The notes beneath the pieces were generated by a model that did no database searches, was not told the DNA's origin, and worked only from the letters and a program-made list of their open reading frames with translations. A DNA stretch of 42,978 bases from Candidatus Cetobacterium colombiensis (GTDB taxonomy: Bacteria > Fusobacteriota > Fusobacteriia > Fusobacteriales > Fusobacteriaceae). Where the stretch lies: NCBI RefSeq assembly GCF_033962415.1, contig NZ_JAVIKH010000018.1, positions 1 to 42,978 on the forward strand, written 5' to 3'. This document shows positions 8,961 to 16,802 of the stretch, piece by piece; the first letter of the stretch is position 1, and the number at the start of each line of letters is the position of its first letter. Made by a program: the position numbers and the translations under genes.

Positions 8961-10600
8961 TATTTACTCCCCCCTACAAAATCATAAAGTTCAATTACAT
9001 CAAAGATATTGTTTAAAATCTCTTTTAATGTATCTTCGTGAGAGTTACTTAAATTTTTCTTACCAATCCAACTTAAAATTAATTCTTTCTGTTCTGAATC
9101 AAGTTTTACAATGGTATTAATAAGTTCAAATAGATTTTCCATAGATTTATTTGGATTTTTCTCAATTTCAGCTTTTAAATCATAGTACATTCTTAACTTA
9201 TTTTTAGGGAAGTTAGAAGCTTTTAAACTTTCAATTAACTGAAGTAGGTTATCAATCTTTTTACAAGAATCCATATCTTCAATAGAGTATGGTCTTTGAA
9301 TAAGGTTTTTAACTCCTTTTCTAAAATCTCCAATATTAACCGTCCCTTCAGAACCTATAACTTGGAAATCAATAAATCCATTTTTAAAATCTACATTTTT
9401 ATTTTCATATGTTTCATATCTTTTTTTCTTTGCATTTTTTTGAAGAGTTAAGCTCTGATCAAAAAGATAGTACATAGGTGTTTTTGCCTTAGCTATAATA
9501 ACACCACCTGAAGATGTTATATTGCTACCATTATTTTTAAAGTTACAAGTTTTATAGTAATCTTTCATTTTAGAGTTAAATCTCTCTTGGAATCTTGTAG
9601 AAACTTCCATAACTATATGTCCAGGAAAGACAGCACAAACGTCATCTCCTCCAACAATTAGAAACTCTCCAAAGTGTTCATCAAGTTTATTCTCCTCTCT
9701 TAACTCTTTTAAAACTTCGATTAAGCTACCTTTAGTATGTATATCTAAAGTTTGTGAGAAATTTTTTATAAACTCTTTATATTTATCTTCACCTTTATCT
9801 TTACCTTTAAAGTTTTCCTTAGCATTTTTTAAAAATTCACCAACAGAATCTCCATCAGAGTACATAAATCCTATAAAAGATTTCTTTAATTTATATTCCT
9901 CTAAGCTATCTACAGGTTTAAATTCATCTTTAAACTCTTTTTTAAAATCTGAATAAAAACCAATTTCTTGGAAATCATCTTTAATAAGGTTTGCAGCTAT
10001 ATATTTTGCAAAACATGATGGACAAATCCCAGAAACTCCATCTTTATCAAAAATTTGATATTCAATTTTATATCTATCATTTAAAGTTTTAAGTTTTTCA
10101 TTCTCTAAATATGAGTCAAAGTTTTTAACATAGCTTTCTAAATTTTCATTAAAATTTTCTTTTTTAATCTGAACAGGATTGTCGCAACAGATGCCACATT
10201 TTTCAATAAAAGGAAGATCTAAATTTATTTTAGAAAAACCTTTATTTTTAACAACGTTAGTTGCTTTGGCTAATTTGTCCATAGCATCCCATACTTCTTC
10301 CCCTTTAGCATCTATATATGATATAGCAAGCTTTGAATCTGGAGCAAAATTATTGTAAACCTCTTTAATTTCAGCTTCTATTTTTTTAGCTACTTCTTTA
10401 TCTTTACAATAAAATTTAGCATTTCCAGCTGCAACATAGAGAATATCATCTTTTCCAACGCCATTTTTATTTAAAATATCCTTTACAACAACTTGGTTTA
10501 AATAGTCTAATAAAAAACTAGCACCTCTTATTGTTTTTAGTTTATTGGTATTAAAAATAAAATCTTTAATTTTAACAGTTTCCACTGATACTAAATACAT
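8960..10600 (-). CDS. cas10: Cas10 large subunit, HD-less, cyclic oligoadenylate synthase
   Basis: The signature subunit of the type III complex. From the ATG at 10600 it has 546 residues: an N-terminal palm-like domain, a zinc-binding pair C135-G-I-C138 and C193-P-S-C196, a DGD (about 249-251) in the first palm strand region, then the cyclase motif GGDD at about 317-320 (FLIVGGDDVCAVFPG), and a helical C-terminus. The N-terminal HD DNase domain of classical Cas10 is absent, so this complex should make cyclic oligoadenylate but not cut DNA through Cas10. The start is at 10600, not the TTG at 10621, because AAGGGGG stands 5-6 nt before this ATG. It heads the operon running down to 554. Confidence 0.9.
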   Translation of the reverse strand: MYLVSVETVKIKDFIFNTNKLKTIRGASFLLDYLNQVVVKDILNKNGVGKDDILYVAAGNAKFYCKDKEVAKKIEAEIKEVYNNFAPDSKLAISYIDAKGEEVWDAMDKLAKATNVVKNKGFSKINLDLPFIEKCGICCDNPVQIKKENFNENLESYVKNFDSYLENEKLKTLNDRYKIEYQIFDKDGVSGICPSCFAKYIAANLIKDDFQEIGFYSDFKKEFKDEFKPVDSLEEYKLKKSFIGFMYSDGDSVGEFLKNAKENFKGKDKGEDKYKEFIKNFSQTLDIHTKGSLIEVLKELREENKLDEHFGEFLIVGGDDVCAVFPGHIVMEVSTRFQERFNSKMKDYYKTCNFKNNGSNITSSGGVIIAKAKTPMYYLFDQSLTLQKNAKKKRYETYENKNVDFKNGFIDFQVIGSEGTVNIGDFRKGVKNLIQRPYSIEDMDSCKKIDNLLQLIESLKASNFPKNKLRMYYDLKAEIEKNPNKSMENLFELINTIVKLDSEQKELILSWIGKKNLSNSHEDTLKEILNNIFDVIELYDFVGGSK

Positions 10601-10632
10601 CCGATTCCCCCTTATATACAAGTATTTTATTA

Positions 10633-10661
10633 ATTATACTACATTTATATGTATTTTTCAA
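10633..10661 (-). promoter_or_regulatory. sigma-70 promoter of the cas10 operon
   Basis: On the minus strand TTGAAA (10656-10661), exactly 17 nt, TATAAT (10633-10638), 32 nt upstream of the cas10 ATG. This is near-consensus and lacks the double-TGTAA pattern of the csx20 promoter just upstream, so the effector operon can be expressed independently. Confidence 0.8.
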
Positions 10662-10671
10662 AAAAAGTTCT

Positions 10672-11052
10672 TTAATAACGCTTATAAATCACATGTTTAA
10701 ATATTGATATCTTTGAAATGCTACCATCATTATTGATAATATCTTTAGAGTTTCTTTCAGTAGTTGAATATACAGGAATAACTCCAATTTTTTTACAAAA
10801 GTTTACCATATGATAAGTATAACCCCAATCACCTTGAATAAGTGCATAGTCACCTTTTTTATAGTTATTTAAAATAAAAGTTTCAAAGTTTGTTAAATAC
10901 ATATACCCTTCATCCGTAGGGGGAGTATTGGACCAAAGCTTTTGTAACTCTTCTGGCAAATAAACTAAATTTTCACAATTTAAATCTTTTTTAGCAGATA
11001 TTATTTGTTCATTAGTTAATTTATGAGAGAAAAGTAGAAACATTGTTGTCAT
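10672..11052 (-). CDS. csx20: Csx20-type ring nuclease
   Basis: A 126-residue protein with the pattern I recognise for Csx20: MFLLFSHKLT at the N-terminus, the invariant-looking VYLPEELQKLWSNTPP (about residues 30-46), GDYALIQGDWGYTYHMVNF (about 68-86), then VIPVYSTTERN and a terminal FKHVIYKRY. Csx20 proteins are CARF-related and degrade cyclic oligoadenylate, switching off type III signalling. GAGGTGA stands 7 nt before the ATG. The gene is 71 nt upstream of cas10 but has its own double-TGTAA promoter; read-through into cas10 is possible. Confidence 0.8.
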   Translation of the reverse strand: MTTMFLLFSHKLTNEQIISAKKDLNCENLVYLPEELQKLWSNTPPTDEGYMYLTNFETFILNNYKKGDYALIQGDWGYTYHMVNFCKKIGVIPVYSTTERNSKDIINNDGSISKISIFKHVIYKRY

Positions 11053-11095
11053 AATTCACCTCACCGTTTAATTAGTAGTCACCGCTGACAAAAAT

Positions 11096-11137
11096 ATTAT
11101 AATTTATATTAATTACAATTTTTTATACAAAATTACA
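11096..11137 (-). promoter_or_regulatory. double-TGTAA promoter P2 (csx20)
   Basis: Minus strand: TGTAA (11133-11137), 15 nt, TGTAA (11113-11117), 11 nt, TATAAT (11096-11101). It is back to back with P3, with only 13 nt between the two outer TGTAA boxes, so one regulator could control both directions. Confidence 0.75.
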
Positions 11138-11150
11138 AAAAATTTAAAAT

Positions 11151-11192
11151 TGTAAATTATGTGAGTATTCTGTAATCTGCCTAAAGTATAAT
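11151..11192 (+). promoter_or_regulatory. double-TGTAA promoter P3 (PIN-kinase)
   Basis: Plus strand: TGTAA (11151-11155), 15 nt, TGTAA (11171-11175), 11 nt, TATAAT (11187-11192), then a GAGGAGG ribosome site and the ATG at 11218. It is divergent from P2. Confidence 0.8.
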
Positions 11193-11217
11193 AGAAAAAA
11201 ATTTGAGGAGGTACAAA

Positions 11218-12555
11218 ATGGTACAAAATATAGTTGTAATTGATACGTGTGCACTAATGAATAAAAATACTTTAAAATTTCTCTCTAAATCTAATATACC
11301 ACAATTTTATGTATTTGAAGAGAGTTTTCAAGAGTTAAAAAAATTACAAAAGAAGGGTAAAAATTTAGAAAAATTAAAGATAGCATCAAAAATATTAGAT
11401 TCTTTAAATAAAAAAAATAAGTTAGTACGAGTAAATTCATCAGCTACTACTCATGCTGATGCTGCCATATTATCAAGAGTTCATGATGGAGCTACAAAAA
11501 AAGATATGCTGATAATAACAGATGATAAAAATTTAGCAAGAGATTTATTAAAAACAAAAACTTGTAAATCAGTTAATTATAGAGATGTGTATATAAAAAA
11601 GGTAGATGAGTTTGGAGATTTAATAGATACGTTAGCGTATTTTGGAAAGCAAAAATCTGTTAAAGAGGGAGTAAAAGTTGAAGGATCTAAGACACTGATT
11701 AAAACATATATTCCTGAGAAAAATGATAAAATAAAGCTTATGTCAAAAGAGCAAGATATGGATATAGTTTTGCCTGAGAGTTTAGTACAAGGGGGAGAAG
11801 GGAAAATCTATTTTTATGGAGATTTAGCTATAAAAATCTTTCACGCCAATAAATTAACACAGGAAAGAGTTGAAAAACTTAAACTTTTATCTGATAAAAA
11901 TATAACAATACCTAATGTAGCAACGGTAAATGGAATTGTATTTAATGAGACAAATGACATTGTAGGTTATAGTATGAAAAAATTTGAAGGTAAAACATTA
12001 GAAGCTGTATTATTAAAATCTATCGATAGAAATAAAGCAAAAGAAATTGCTAAAAATATATTAACAACAATAAATAAGCTTCATAAAAAAAATATACTAA
12101 TGGGGGATATAAATCCAAATAACATATTGGTAGACGATAAGAATCAAATATGTCTTATAGATGTTGATTCATACCAAATTGATAACTATCCATGCTACGT
12201 TTTTAAAGAGGAGTTTTTGCCACCAGAGTTTAGTGGCGAAAATATGGGGACATATATGAGAGATGTTTCTAATGAATACTTTCCAATCTCGATACTTCTT
12301 TTTAAAATTTTAATGAACGGAAAGCACCCTTATGATCAAAGGCAAAGTGAGAAAACTTTAAGTGAAAGAATAAAAACTTTGAATTTTAAATATAGTGTGG
12401 ATGGAAAAGAATTAGAAAATACTCCAAAAGGAATTTGGAATACTCTTTGGAATGAGTTACCTGAATATATGAGATTACACTTTTATAAAGCTTTCACACA
12501 AAATGAAAAAAGATATACATGTGAGTTTTGGTTAAAACTTTTAAAAAATCTATAG
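11218..12555 (+). CDS. PIN nuclease-protein kinase fusion
   Basis: From the ATG at 11218 (GAGGAGG 8 nt upstream; the TTG at 11203 lies inside that ribosome site region) the protein has 445 residues. Residues 1-130 form a PIN RNase domain with the acidic set D9 (VIDTCALM), E34-E35, D85 (THADAAILSR) and D101-D102 (IITDDKNLA). Residues 180-445 are a protein-kinase-like domain: glycine loop QGGEGKIYF, Lys in LAIKIF, catalytic MGDINPNNILV and metal-binding LIDVDSYQ in place of DFG. The kinase half is clearly paralogous to the N-terminus of the kinase-Ppx protein at 26818-28827, and both genes have the same promoter type. It could be a phosphorylation-controlled RNase of the TerY-P network. Confidence 0.85.
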   Translation: MVQNIVVIDTCALMNKNTLKFLSKSNIPQFYVFEESFQELKKLQKKGKNLEKLKIASKILDSLNKKNKLVRVNSSATTHADAAILSRVHDGATKKDMLIITDDKNLARDLLKTKTCKSVNYRDVYIKKVDEFGDLIDTLAYFGKQKSVKEGVKVEGSKTLIKTYIPEKNDKIKLMSKEQDMDIVLPESLVQGGEGKIYFYGDLAIKIFHANKLTQERVEKLKLLSDKNITIPNVATVNGIVFNETNDIVGYSMKKFEGKTLEAVLLKSIDRNKAKEIAKNILTTINKLHKKNILMGDINPNNILVDDKNQICLIDVDSYQIDNYPCYVFKEEFLPPEFSGENMGTYMRDVSNEYFPISILLFKILMNGKHPYDQRQSEKTLSERIKTLNFKYSVDGKELENTPKGIWNTLWNELPEYMRLHFYKAFTQNEKRYTCEFWLKLLKNL

Positions 12556-12565
12556 AATAATAACT

Positions 12566-12602
12566 TCCTCTGAAAATAGGAAATTAAATCAGAGGATTTT
12601 TT
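12566..12602 (+). terminator. terminator after the PIN-kinase gene
   Basis: Stem TCCTCTGA / TCAGAGGA with a 15-nt AT-rich loop, followed by six Ts. It separates the kinase from the CRISPR leader. Confidence 0.8.
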
Positions 12603-12865
12603 ATATTTACAATATTTATTTTAATATGCTATAATAATATTATAAACCCAGAAAATTTTTCCGTGGACAAATTAGTGAATGTAAAGATTATTCAGTAGTA
12701 GGGAGATTTAACCAGCTAATTGTTTACTAAATTTCATACTTTAGTAAACAAATTACAACTGTTTTCTATCCTAGTGAGTACAAAAATCATAAAAAATCAC
12801 TAAAATTTACTAAAAGAAAAACCACTATAAATACTCTATAAATGAGAACTCTATGAGAGTTCACG
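12597..12865 (+). promoter_or_regulatory. CRISPR leader 1 with pre-crRNA promoter
   Basis: This gene-free 269-nt block is almost identical to the leader at 20162-20430. It begins with TTTACA (12606-12611), 18 nt, TGCTATAAT with an extended -10 (TATAAT 12630-12635), so the pre-crRNA should start near 12642 and carry about 220 nt of leader. It ends in GAGAACTCTATGAGAGTTCA, a small inverted repeat just before the first repeat. Conserved leaders recruit the Cas1-Cas2 integrase to the first repeat. Confidence 0.8.
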
Positions 12866-13205
12866 GTCAGAATGACAATATATCCCTGAAAGGGATTAAG
12901 ACTGGATCTATAGACTCTCTCAACATGTCCAGGATCACTTTGTCAGAATGACAATATATCCCTGAAAGGGATTAAGACAGTGTAGCTACATCTACAGCTG
13001 TATCTCCTGCCATCATTGTCAGAATGACAATATATCCCTGAAAGGGATTAAGACAAACTAAAATTAACTTCATGCACTTTATACTGTTTAGTCAGAATGA
13101 CAATATATCCCTGAAAGGGATTAAGACCTTAAACATACAGCATACATATTATGAACTTCCTCCATCGTGTCAGAATGACAATATATCCCTGAAAGGGATT
13201 AAATT
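12866..13205 (+). CRISPR. CRISPR array 1: 5 repeats, 4 spacers
   Basis: The 37-nt repeats begin at 12866, 12942, 13018, 13091 and 13169. They start GTCAGAATGA, contain the palindrome ATCCC-TGAAA-GGGAT and end GGGATTAAGAC, giving the 8-nt 5' handle ATTAAGAC typical of type III crRNAs. Spacers are 39, 39, 36 and 41 nt. The last repeat ends AATT instead of AGAC, marking the leader-distal end. The orientation (leader at left, palindrome near the 3' side) gives transcription on the plus strand. All four spacers have an open frame in reverse complement. Confidence 0.95.
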
Positions 13206-13236
13206 GGAAAAGATGACTTTAACATATGTGTAAAAT

Positions 13237-13271
13237 AAATAAGAGATGACCTATTAAGTCATCTCTTATTT
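13237..13271. terminator. bidirectional terminator between array 1 and the CARF gene
   Basis: A perfect 14-bp stem AAATAAGAGATGAC / GTCATCTCTTATTT with a 7-nt loop lies between the convergent array and the minus-strand CARF gene, two bases from the latter's stop codon. Confidence 0.8.
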
Positions 13272-13273
13272 AC

Positions 13274-14782
13274 TTATATATCAATGTATATTTTAGGGTA
13301 ATTATAATCATTTTGTACTGTAGATTCATATTTAGTAAGCCGGGTTTCTTTATTTGGAATATATCGAATTATATTTCTATAGTTTAATTGTTCTTTAAGA
13401 AATAATTCGTTTAATTCACTATTTAAAAGAATAAAATTTCGCTCTAAATCAGAAAAAGCTTTTGATATATTTTTAATTTTTAGAATTTCAATCAAATCAA
13501 TAATTTCATTCATCAATATTTCTTTATTTTTATCAATAATAATTTTTTTTAAAACTAAACTTTTCAGATCTTTTCCAAAAAAACTTTTAATAAATTTGCT
13601 ATTAAAAAAAATTTCATATCCTTCAATTTGCATTTTATTCATAGAAAAATTTATAAAATCGAAATCCTGCTCTTTTAATAAATTTGAAAAAATAAAGTTA
13701 TTTTTAAATGTTTCAACAAATCTTTTAGTAAAAAATTTATTTAAAATACTAAAATAATAACTAATTTCATTAGATTCGTAATCAATTAAGTTATTATTGA
13801 AGCATAAACTTAGGTAATTTGAAAAAACAAATTTTCTAATATTTATATTTTTTATTTTTTTTAAAATAAAAGGAATAAAAAGATAGTTAAAGAGATATTC
13901 TATTTCATCTTCTGTTATATTATCTTCAAATCCAAATTGACTTAGTGAATCAAAATTTACAATTGAAATATCAGATTCTGTCTCATTAAGAAAAAAAATT
14001 AGAAGGTTAAATGGTTCTTGAAATCTTTTTTGTGTAAAAGAAGATAATTTTGAGAAATTAAAAACAAAACTTTTGATATTTTCTTTAAAGAAATTAATAT
14101 CAATATGAGAATCATCAAATAAATAAGATAAGGATTCAAAAAAAATAGCTTTTTCATTATCATTTATACTTTTATATAAATTAGATGTATTTTTAAAATC
14201 AAAGTTATCAATGGAATTATTTAAAAGTTTAAAAAATCTATAGTTTTCATTTTTAGGATTGCTTAAAAAATCTATTCTCAAGTTATCAACACATCGAAAA
14301 AGATTATAATCCTCTTTTAGAGAATGAGTAGATACCCAGTTTAGTGATTTAATCCCTAATTCACTTCCCAATTTATAAAATGTTATACTTATAGTTTTCA
14401 TACCTTGAGTTGTATCAAAAAAAATTGAATCAAAATTTTCTGTACTAATTGTTTTTAAAATTTTAAAATAAAGATTTTTATTAGAAATATTAGTCTCTAT
14501 AGTTATGATTTGAATTTCAAAATTTTTATTACAAAGTTTATTTTTAAGGAAAACTGCATTATTTAGCGATTCATTTGTACAAAATAATGTTAATTTTTTT
14601 AAAAATGGAAAGAGAAAACAACTATTTTCCACGTTATTATTTTCATATTCTCGAACTTTAGAAAGACCTACAAAAGTTAAAAGATGATATATTTCATTCA
14701 TTTTAAATAAATTATCATTTGTAACATTATGATAAAAATTATCAACTGCATTTTTCAAATTTTCTAAGTAAATTTCTCTCAT
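13274..14782 (-). CDS. second CARF-domain protein, no recognisable effector domain
   Basis: A 502-residue protein with the CARF ligand motif D123-T-T-x-G-x-K129 (SIFFDTTQGMKTISITFYKL) after beta-alpha units at residues 60-115, followed by NWVSTH, just as the first CARF protein has TWQSQ after its motif. Residues 170-500 are mostly helical. No HEPN R-x4-6-H motif or clear PD-(D/E)XK core is visible. The N-terminal helix-rich stretch before the CARF fold (residues 1-45) is unusual. It is transcribed away from the Ubl-RT-cas1 operon and towards array 1. It probably senses cyclic oligoadenylate; its output is unknown. Confidence 0.65.
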   Translation of the reverse strand: MREIYLENLKNAVDNFYHNVTNDNLFKMNEIYHLLTFVGLSKVREYENNNVENSCFLFPFLKKLTLFCTNESLNNAVFLKNKLCNKNFEIQIITIETNISNKNLYFKILKTISTENFDSIFFDTTQGMKTISITFYKLGSELGIKSLNWVSTHSLKEDYNLFRCVDNLRIDFLSNPKNENYRFFKLLNNSIDNFDFKNTSNLYKSINDNEKAIFFESLSYLFDDSHIDINFFKENIKSFVFNFSKLSSFTQKRFQEPFNLLIFFLNETESDISIVNFDSLSQFGFEDNITEDEIEYLFNYLFIPFILKKIKNINIRKFVFSNYLSLCFNNNLIDYESNEISYYFSILNKFFTKRFVETFKNNFIFSNLLKEQDFDFINFSMNKMQIEGYEIFFNSKFIKSFFGKDLKSLVLKKIIIDKNKEILMNEIIDLIEILKIKNISKAFSDLERNFILLNSELNELFLKEQLNYRNIIRYIPNKETRLTKYESTVQNDYNYPKIYIDI

Positions 14783-14837
14783 ATAACCTCCAAAACTTCA
14801 AAATATATTTTATTAAATTAATACACAACTATAATTT

Positions 14838-14866
14838 ATTATACCATCAAATCTAAGTAAATTTTT
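14838..14866 (-). promoter_or_regulatory. extended -10 promoter of the second CARF gene
   Basis: On the minus strand TGGTATAAT (TATAAT 14838-14843) lies 56 nt before the ATG, with no good -35 hexamer. It lacks the double-TGTAA pattern. The divergent Ubl operon start lies about 90 nt away; no strong promoter for it could be picked out beyond a TATAAA at 14892. Confidence 0.45.
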
Positions 14867-14929
14867 CTTTTTTGAGGTAAAAATCAATTTGTATAAATAA
14901 GTACAATCAAAATGAGAGGAGGTTTTATT

Positions 14930-16252
14930 TTGGAAAAATATGAAATTCGTTTTAAAAAAAATAATTTGGATAAAATTTTAAAAAATTTATTTTTAAATAA
15001 AGATAAAGAACAATTTTGTATAGTCTTAGCTAAAAAAGATGTAATTAATCAATTCGTTATTTTTAAAGAAATAGAAGTATTTTATCCTAAAGAAAGTGAT
15101 GTATTGAGCTCTAGTTTAACTCATATATCTATAAAAAAAGAGTTTATTTATAGAATACTTTTAGAATTTAATCAAAGAGTTGACATTGATACATTGATAG
15201 AGATACATACACATCCTTTTTTACAGTTAAATGACAAAGTAAATTTTTCTTCGACAGATAATGAAGATGAAATTAATTTCAATGATTATTTAAAATCTAA
15301 TTATTCAAATTTAAATTATGCAAGTGTAGTTCTATCTGATAATTCTTATGAAGCGAGAATATATTTAGAAAATGAGATAGGTAAAATAAAAATAAAGGAA
15401 TTAGATGTAAATAAAGAGATTTTAAATAAAAAATACTTAGATATTTACGAAAGAAATATCGATTATATGGGACTTAATAATTTAAAAAAGATATTTTCAA
15501 CTGAAAAAATTTCAATAGTGGGAGTTGGAGGTTTAGGTTCTATAGTTGCAGAGCATTTAGTCAATATGGGGTTTAATAATTTAGTCTTAATAGACAATGA
15601 TGTTGTAGAATATTCAAATTTAAATAGATTAGTTGGTGCAAAATATAAAGATGCTCAAGAAAAAAAACTTAAAGTAGAGGTTGTAAAAAAACATTTATTA
15701 GAAATAAATCCATTTTTAAATATAAAATCTATAAGTTCAGAAGTTAAATCAGATGAAGCATTAAATGAATTAGTAGAAAGTAGTAAAGTTTTTTTGACTA
15801 CAGACAACCACTCAAGTAGAGCACTAGTTAATGATTTTTGTTTAAAATATTTTATTCCATTTATTTCAATAGGAGTAAATATTAGTGTTATAAATAATGC
15901 TATTTCAGATATAAGTGGAGAAATTATAAAAATATTTCCAGGAGATAAATTTTGTTTAAGATGTTTGCAAAGAATAAGACAAATAAATGTAGATTATGAA
16001 AATATTGAAAATGAAAAAATTAAGGAAAAAATTTTAAAAAGAGGATATCTAAAAGAGCATAAAGAACCAGCTGTAAAAACATTAAATACTATCTTAGCAT
16101 CGTTAGGTGTTGACAGTTACGTAAATGAATTTACAAACTATAATAGAGAAAGCTCAATTTTAGTTTATGAAAATAATAAAATACCAATTATTTATGAAGA
16201 TAATATAAGTATAAAAAATAAAAATAAAAATTGTTATGTATGTAATTTATAA
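14930..16252 (+). CDS. JAB deubiquitinase-like / E1-like ThiF fusion
   Basis: A 440-residue two-domain protein and first gene of the seven-gene adaptation operon. Residues 1-155 are a JAB/JAMM metalloprotease domain with E91, H93-T-H95-P and SSTD (107-110), which bind zinc and cleave isopeptide or C-terminal tails. Residues 185-440 are an E1-like adenylation domain: VGVGGLGS (197-204), IDND, NLNR (230-233), an internal CLRC and a terminal CYVC as zinc ligands. E1 domains adenylate the C-terminus of ubiquitin-like proteins. The start is TTG at 14930, 7 nt after AGAGGAGG; the ATG at 14912 precedes that ribosome site. The partner E2 lies two genes downstream. Confidence 0.85.
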   Translation: MEKYEIRFKKNNLDKILKNLFLNKDKEQFCIVLAKKDVINQFVIFKEIEVFYPKESDVLSSSLTHISIKKEFIYRILLEFNQRVDIDTLIEIHTHPFLQLNDKVNFSSTDNEDEINFNDYLKSNYSNLNYASVVLSDNSYEARIYLENEIGKIKIKELDVNKEILNKKYLDIYERNIDYMGLNNLKKIFSTEKISIVGVGGLGSIVAEHLVNMGFNNLVLIDNDVVEYSNLNRLVGAKYKDAQEKKLKVEVVKKHLLEINPFLNIKSISSEVKSDEALNELVESSKVFLTTDNHSSRALVNDFCLKYFIPFISIGVNISVINNAISDISGEIIKIFPGDKFCLRCLQRIRQINVDYENIENEKIKEKILKRGYLKEHKEPAVKTLNTILASLGVDSYVNEFTNYNRESSILVYENNKIPIIYEDNISIKNKNKNCYVCNL

Positions 16253-16264
16253 AGGAGGGAAAAA

Positions 16265-16801
16265 ATGGAAAGAGTTGGTGTAGTTTTAGATTTTTTTAAT
16301 TTTCAAAATGCGGTATCCAAATCAGGGGCAGAATTAAATTATGAAAAATTTTTAGAATATTTAGGAAGTTTAGAAGAAGGGAGAAAATTAGTTGATGCAT
16401 ATGCTTATTTCAATTTAAATTATACAACAGAAAATACAGAAAGATTATTAATAGAGGATATTGAAAAATCAGGGTTTTTAATAAAAAAAAAAATTAATTA
16501 TTCAAAAGAGGAAGAAGAGTATAATTTTTATCAAACAGAAATGATTATAGATATTTTAAAATTTGTTTCAGAATTGAAAATAGATATTCTTGTTTTCGGG
16601 TCTAAAGACAGTATATTTTATCCATTATTAAAAACACTTAGAGATAAAGGTGTCAGAGTAGAATTGATTTCGGTTGAAAATTTTGAAAATGAAAGACTAA
16701 AAGGAATTTCTCAAGGAGTAATCTCAATAAATGAGTTTATTGAAGAAAATACAGAAGAAATTAACAATATAAATAATTTAGAAAATGAGGAGGTATTATA
16801 A
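16265..16801 (+). CDS. NYN/PIN-like RNase
   Basis: A 178-residue NYN (LabA-type) protein. Strand one ends in the metal site GVVLDFFNFQNA (D9), a second acid sits in EMIIDILKF, and the third in VFGSKDSIFYPLLKTLRDKG, which matches the NYN pattern of G-S-x-D-x-x-F-x-P-L. NYN proteins are metal-dependent RNases related to PIN domains. The glutamate/asparagine-rich tail (about 160-178) is probably disordered. It lies 12 nt after the JAB-E1 gene and 1 nt before the Ubl-E2 gene, so it belongs to this operon. It might process RNA or cDNA intermediates in spacer uptake, but this is inference. Confidence 0.75.
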   Translation: MERVGVVLDFFNFQNAVSKSGAELNYEKFLEYLGSLEEGRKLVDAYAYFNLNYTTENTERLLIEDIEKSGFLIKKKINYSKEEEEYNFYQTEMIIDILKFVSELKIDILVFGSKDSIFYPLLKTLRDKGVRVELISVENFENERLKGISQGVISINEFIEENTEEINNINNLENEEVL

Positions 16802-16802
16802 T

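Noticed and set aside
10601-10621. Seven extra codons at the start of cas10 from a TTG at 10621
   Set aside because: The AAGGGGG ribosome site lies between this TTG and the ATG at 10600, so the ATG is the start.
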